In this document: one piece after another, positions 21,001 through 23,685 of the stretch
Position numbering within the stretch: position 1 is the first letter of the stretch
How the letters are laid out: each line of letters starts with the position of its first letter
From: Azolla pinnata
Taxonomy: Eukaryota; Streptophyta; Polypodiopsida; Salviniales; Salviniaceae
Reading direction: 5' to 3'
Assembly: GCA_037176905.1 (NCBI GenBank)
Contig: JBBBWG010008879.1
Span: forward strand, 1 to 23,685
Length of the DNA stretch: 23,685 bases
Notes under the pieces: model-generated
The model's database searches: none
Told to the model about the DNA's origin: nothing
Seen by the model: only the letters and a program-made list of their open reading frames with translations
Translations under genes and position numbers: made by a program

Positions 21001-23041
21001 AAACTTAAGGCTACACAGATATCGTTTATTCTCTAAGGTCCAGAATCAATGGAGAATGATGCATATGCAAATCATCAAGTTAAAATTCAATCACCTCATG
21101 TCCTGGAGCATCGATGTGATAAACACAGACATTGTGGAATAACAGAGATGCAGCTTCAGGGCAGAAGAAAAGACCTTGGAAGCATGACATATCTGTAACC
21201 ATCAATTACAGAATCAGATAACACATACACCAATTCCATAAGAAAAAAATCCCTAGCTTCTGACTGTATCCACATATATATTTATAACAAATAGATGTAC
21301 GCAGCCTAAACTTTCTGATTTAATTAAGATGGACATGGCTAGCATGTATGAATGTGACACATATACATATACAACGGAAGAATTCATGGCTTCTGTTTAT
21401 CATGAAATCTGTTATCACTCACAATTGAGGGCAACATCAGAGTACGTTATCATCGCTGGCTTTCTTTGATCTCCACAGACGAACACTGACAGAGGACCAA
21501 AGGTTGTCTTCACTACATACTCCTGCAGAAAAATCAGAGACGGGAAAAGGAGGAGTCAGATTTAGTGGCAACCTATTGATTCTTCTTAATCCTTCTTCGC
21601 TATCTTGATCCTTCTCTCTTTTTCTTCTTCTTTTCCTTGATTCTTCTTGAACCTTGTCATCCTTAATTCTTCTTCTTTCACTTGATTCTTCTTCTTAATC
21701 CGTCTTCTTCTTTCGCTTGGTTAATCCTTCTTTTTCTTCTTTCGCTTCACTTGTCTTCTTAATCCTTCTTTTTCTTCTTTCGCTTGACTCTTCTTCTTAA
21801 CCATCCTTCTTCTTCTTCTTAATCCGTCTTCTTCTTTCGCTTGACTAATCCTTCTTTTTCATCTTTCGCTTGACTCGTCTTCTTAATCCTTCTTTTCTTT
21901 TTTCTTTCCTTCTTTTTCTTCTTTCGCTTGTCTCGTCTTCTTAATCCTTCTTTCGCTTGACTCTTCTTGTTAATCCTTCTTCTTCTTCTTCTTTACTTAG
22001 TCCTCCTTTCGCTTGACTCTTCTTCTTAGTCCCTCTTCTTCTTTTTCTTTCTTTCGCTTGACTCTTCTTTATAGTCCTTATTTTTATTCTTTGGCTTGAC
22101 TCTTCTTCTTAGCCCTTCTTCTTCTTCTTCTTCTTCTTCTTTCGCTTGATGCTTATTCTTAGCCCTTCTTCTTCTTCTTCTTCATTCGCTTGACGCTTCT
22201 TCTTAATCCTTCTTCTTCTTCTTTCGCTGGACTCTTTTCTTCTTAATGCTCCTTCTTTCGCTTATTCCTTCTCCTCCCAAATTCTTTCTTCTTTTGCTCG
22301 ACACTTCTCAATCCTTCTTCTTCTTCTCCTTCGTGACTCTTGTTCGTCCCGATTTTCTTCTTAAACTTTCTTTTTCTTCTTGATTCTTCTTCTTTAATAT
22401 TTCTTGTTCTTTCTGATTCTTCTTACCATTCATCATCTCCAAAGACTTTCGGTAAAAACGCAATGGCCGGTCAAGCATTAAAGAAAATGAAGATTTCGAA
22501 GGATGCTGAATTGTAACGAATGCCTCGGTTCTTACGTGAAAAGGGGGGGAAAGGCAAACAGTTTCAGTGCATAGAAACAGGAGGCAGGAAAACGAAGAAA
22601 ACAAAATGACATCTTGCGCCTTCAGTCTGCAGATTAATGGTGAGGAAAGAAATGTAGATGAACCCCGATTGGAATCAAAACCTCAGCTCTTAAGAGAAAA
22701 GCAGTAAAACGCAAACAGTTTCACTGCAGAGAAACAAAACGACAGCTGGCGCCATCACTCGGCAGATTAATGGCGTGGAAACAAATGCAGGTGAGCCGAT
22801 AGGAATCAAAACCATATCCATTCCCTACGGACGGACTAAGAGGAAGCAAAAATCGTCCACGGTCAGCAGAACGAGAAAGAGCAAGAGACAGATGAGAAAG
22901 AAGAAGACGAAAGCGAAGGAGAGAGTGGCAAAAGGAAGAAATTCAAAGCCTTTGCAGCACATGGCAATTACGGAGAAGTACCTGTCCGCCCCATGGAATG
23001 GTGTCGGAGGAGTCGAAATTGATGGCGACGTGATCAGACAT
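18072..23041 (-). CDS. NDL: NDRG-family protein (plant NDL, alpha/beta-hydrolase fold), 11 exons
   Basis: Exons in reading order: 23041-22982, 21522-21423, 21192-21095, 20839-20745, 20648-20588, 20439-20353, 20238-20161, 19582-19538, 19146-19091, 18999-18864, 18308-18072. All ten introns are GT-AG with consistent phases (1053 nt, 350 aa). Plant NDL proteins are cytoplasmic partners of the G-protein beta subunit AGB1 and affect auxin transport; this is family knowledge. Seen: [18 protein letters not shown] (21-38), [20 protein letters not shown] (47-66), [95 protein letters not shown], and a Ser/Pro-rich tail ending near KLKPIKTRV. The nucleophile-elbow position reads Gly126-Ala-Met128-Ala-Gly130, so there is no Ser and it is probably non-enzymatic, as in other NDRGs. 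Length suits the family (about 345). Confidence 0.95.
18676..18787. repeat. 25-bp direct repeat in NDL intron 10
   Basis: AAAATAA(A/G)CTATGTGC followed by ATGCTATCA occurs at 18676-18700 and 18763-18787 with one mismatch, 87 bp apart. Both copies are within the 555-bp last intron. Confidence 0.8.
19387..19445. repeat. 13-bp perfect inverted repeat in NDL intron 8
   Basis: TGTTGATTAAGAA (19387-19399) and its exact complement TTCTTAATCAACA (19433-19445) enclose 33 AT-rich bases. It could be a hairpin or a tiny MITE-like remnant; no flanking target duplication is clear. Confidence 0.75.
21590..22430. repeat. Pyrimidine minisatellite in NDL intron 1 (~15 units)
   Basis: About 15 units, each marked by TTCGCTTGACTCTTCTTC or a near variant and separated by TTCTTAATCCTTCTTCTTC-type spacer of variable length. 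TTCGCTTG-like marks fall near 21713, 21743, 21780, 21836, 21866, 21922, 21952, 22008, 22053, 22090, 22141, 22186, 22222, 22257 and 22291. On the gene's strand this is an almost uninterrupted GAA/GAAAG purine tract of more than 800 nt in the first intron. Confidence 0.85.
22521..22816. repeat. Diverged ~155-bp tandem duplication in NDL intron 1
   Basis: Copy A (about 22521-22683) and copy B (about 22679-22816) share in order CCTC(G/A)G(T/C)TCTTA, GCAAACAGTTTCA(G/C)TGCA, AGAAACA, the GACA-CT-GCGCC block, GCAGATTAATGG, GGAAA-AAATG and GGAATCAAAACC. Several indels separate them. They sit just downstream of exon 1 on the gene's strand. Confidence 0.75.
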
Positions 23042-23173
23042 TGGCGCTGCTCTCCCACTCGCGCACTCCTTCACTCCCTCCCTCTCTCTCCCTCTCTCCG
23101 CAATGCAGCCCGCAACGTTCGCGACGGAGAAAGAAAGAAAGAAGGAACGAAAGAACGAAGGCGGGGGGGAGAG

Positions 23174-23212
23174 TCAGGAGGAGGAGGAAGAAGACGGAGG
23201 AGGACAAGGCAT
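23174..23212 (-). CDS. Upstream ORF 2 in the NDL leader, 12 aa
   Basis: A second AUG with G at -3 encodes a short Pro/Ser-rich peptide (MPCPPP then six Ser) ending about 130 nt before the main AUG. The main AUG has C at -3 and T at +4, a weaker context than either uORF. Confidence 0.35.
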   Translation of the reverse strand: MPCPPPSSSSSS

Positions 23213-23223
23213 GGCGGGAGGAA

Positions 23224-23322
23224 TCAGCAGAGAAAAGGCTGGGAAATGCCGACGATGGGAGGCGGCAGCAGCAGCAGCATCATCGTCTGTGTGGGGAGAT
23301 TCTTGAGAATAAAACGAAGCAT
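23224..23322 (-). CDS. Upstream ORF 1 in the NDL leader, 32 aa
   Basis: This is the first AUG found between the presumed transcription start and the main start. Its context has A at -3. It starts MLRFILKN, contains an internal Met-Met and a Leu run, and stops before exon 1 coding begins. It may lower translation of the main frame. The peptide itself matches nothing I know, and it depends on the leader being unspliced here. Confidence 0.4.
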   Translation of the reverse strand: MLRFILKNLPTQTMMLLLLPPPIVGISQPFLC

Positions 23323-23481
23323 AATGGAGAAGGAGAGAACGAGCGAGAGAGAGAGAGAGAGAAAGACAGGCAGGCAGACAGAAGGACGGACGGAAGAGAG
23401 AGGAGAGAGAGAGAACGAAGAAGAGAGCTTTTGCTTGGCTGGCTATGGCGGAGCCCGTGCAGGGAAAAAGTGCAGGAAATG

Positions 23482-23576
23482 ATGTGAGAGGAGAGAGAAT
23501 GTAGAGAGAGGAGAGAGAATGTAGAGAGAGGAGAGAGAATGTAGAGAGAGGAGAGAGAATGTAGAGAGAGGAGAGA
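23482..23576. repeat. 20-bp tandem repeat, nearly 5 copies, at the presumed NDL transcription start
   Basis: The unit GTAGAGAGAGGAGAGAGAAT repeats with exact 20-bp period from 23501 and with diverged flanking copies. On the gene's strand it reads as CT-rich ATTCTCTCTCC-type sequence, just downstream of the TATA box. Confidence 0.95.
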
Positions 23577-23585
23577 GGAGAAACG

Positions 23586-23593
23586 CTTTTATA
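23586..23593 (-). promoter_or_regulatory. TATA box of the NDL gene
   Basis: TATAAAAG on the minus strand, followed by a CT-rich leader, is a typical plant core promoter. It puts the transcription start near 23560 and the 5' leader at about 520 nt if unspliced. Confidence 0.7.
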
Positions 23594-23628
23594 GCCCGGG
23601 TTATTTTTAGGCCGTCCCGCGTGGCGGA

Positions 23629-23664
23629 CACGTGGCACGCCACGTGGCGGGCCCCACCACGTCA
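23629..23664. promoter_or_regulatory. Cluster of three ACGT-core elements (G-box/ABRE-like)
   Basis: CACGTG at 23629-23634, the perfect palindrome GCCACGTGGC at 23639-23648, and CACGTCA at 23658-23664 (TGACGTG on the gene's strand) lie 35-75 bp upstream of the TATA box. Such sites bind bZIP (ABF/HY5/GBF) or bHLH (PIF/MYC) factors. Clustered ACGT cores are typical of ABA- or light-responsive promoters; the actual signal here is inferred. Confidence 0.65.
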
Positions 23665-23685
23665 CCTTCCACTTCTCTGCCACTT

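Noticed and set aside
22775-23487. 235-aa and 148-aa plus-strand frames rich in Arg/Glu/Lys
   Set aside because: They are antisense to NDL exon 1 and its CT-rich leader; the bias comes from GA repeats.
23174-23683. 169-aa minus-strand frame across promoter and leader
   Set aside because: Its start lies upstream of the TATA box and it runs through the 20-bp repeats; not expected to be transcribed in full.
1-23685. CRISPR arrays, prokaryotic operons, prophage or IS elements
   Set aside because: Repeats are not spacer-separated with constant direct repeats, and all genes are intron-split plant genes.

Overview
This is nuclear DNA from a flowering-plant-like genome. The evidence is three intron-rich genes with GT-AG introns and plant-type products, large AT-rich intergenic DNA, many microsatellites and a retroposed U6 snRNA fragment. 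The left edge carries 12 perfect TTAGGG hexamers, not the usual plant TTTAGGG. That hexamer is known as the telomere repeat of later-diverging Asparagales and of Zostera, so a monocot is possible, but the array is not in the orientation of a true left chromosome end and should not be used alone to name the organism.

Layout. 1-900: a TTAGGG array, then about 20 degenerate ~30-bp units each carrying a CCCTAA-like core in the opposite orientation. 960-1680: microsatellites and the probable leader of the first gene. 1682-4930 (+): an eight-exon gene for glycerophosphocholine acyltransferase (GPCAT1/DUF2838 family), assembled to 393 aa. 4931-7990: intergenic DNA with short direct repeats and one doubtful secreted-type reading frame at 7622-7975 (-). 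8039-10316 (-): a three-exon ATL-type RING-H2 E3 ubiquitin ligase, 271 aa, with repeat-filled introns. 10317-11060: its purine-rich upstream region. About 11060-18070: a 7-kb AT-rich stretch without a recognisable gene, holding a truncated U6 snRNA pseudogene and a probable LTR-retrotransposon relic. 18072-23041 (-): an eleven-exon NDRG-family (NDL) gene, 350 aa, with a promoter at the right edge (three ACGT-core G-box/bZIP-type sites, a TATA box), a leader with two upstream ORFs, and a very long pyrimidine minisatellite in intron 1.

The three genes have no evident shared pathway: one is in phospholipid remodelling, one in membrane-anchored ubiquitination and one in NDRG/G-protein-linked signalling. 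They look like ordinary neighbours in a gene-sparse, repeat-rich, possibly subtelomeric region. All exon models were joined by hand from splice consensus, reading frame and family similarity; no alignment or transcript data were available. I did not find a convincing new biological system. The best leads are the opposed telomere-like arrays, the U6 relic beside a retrotransposon primer-binding site, and the uORF-bearing NDL leader.
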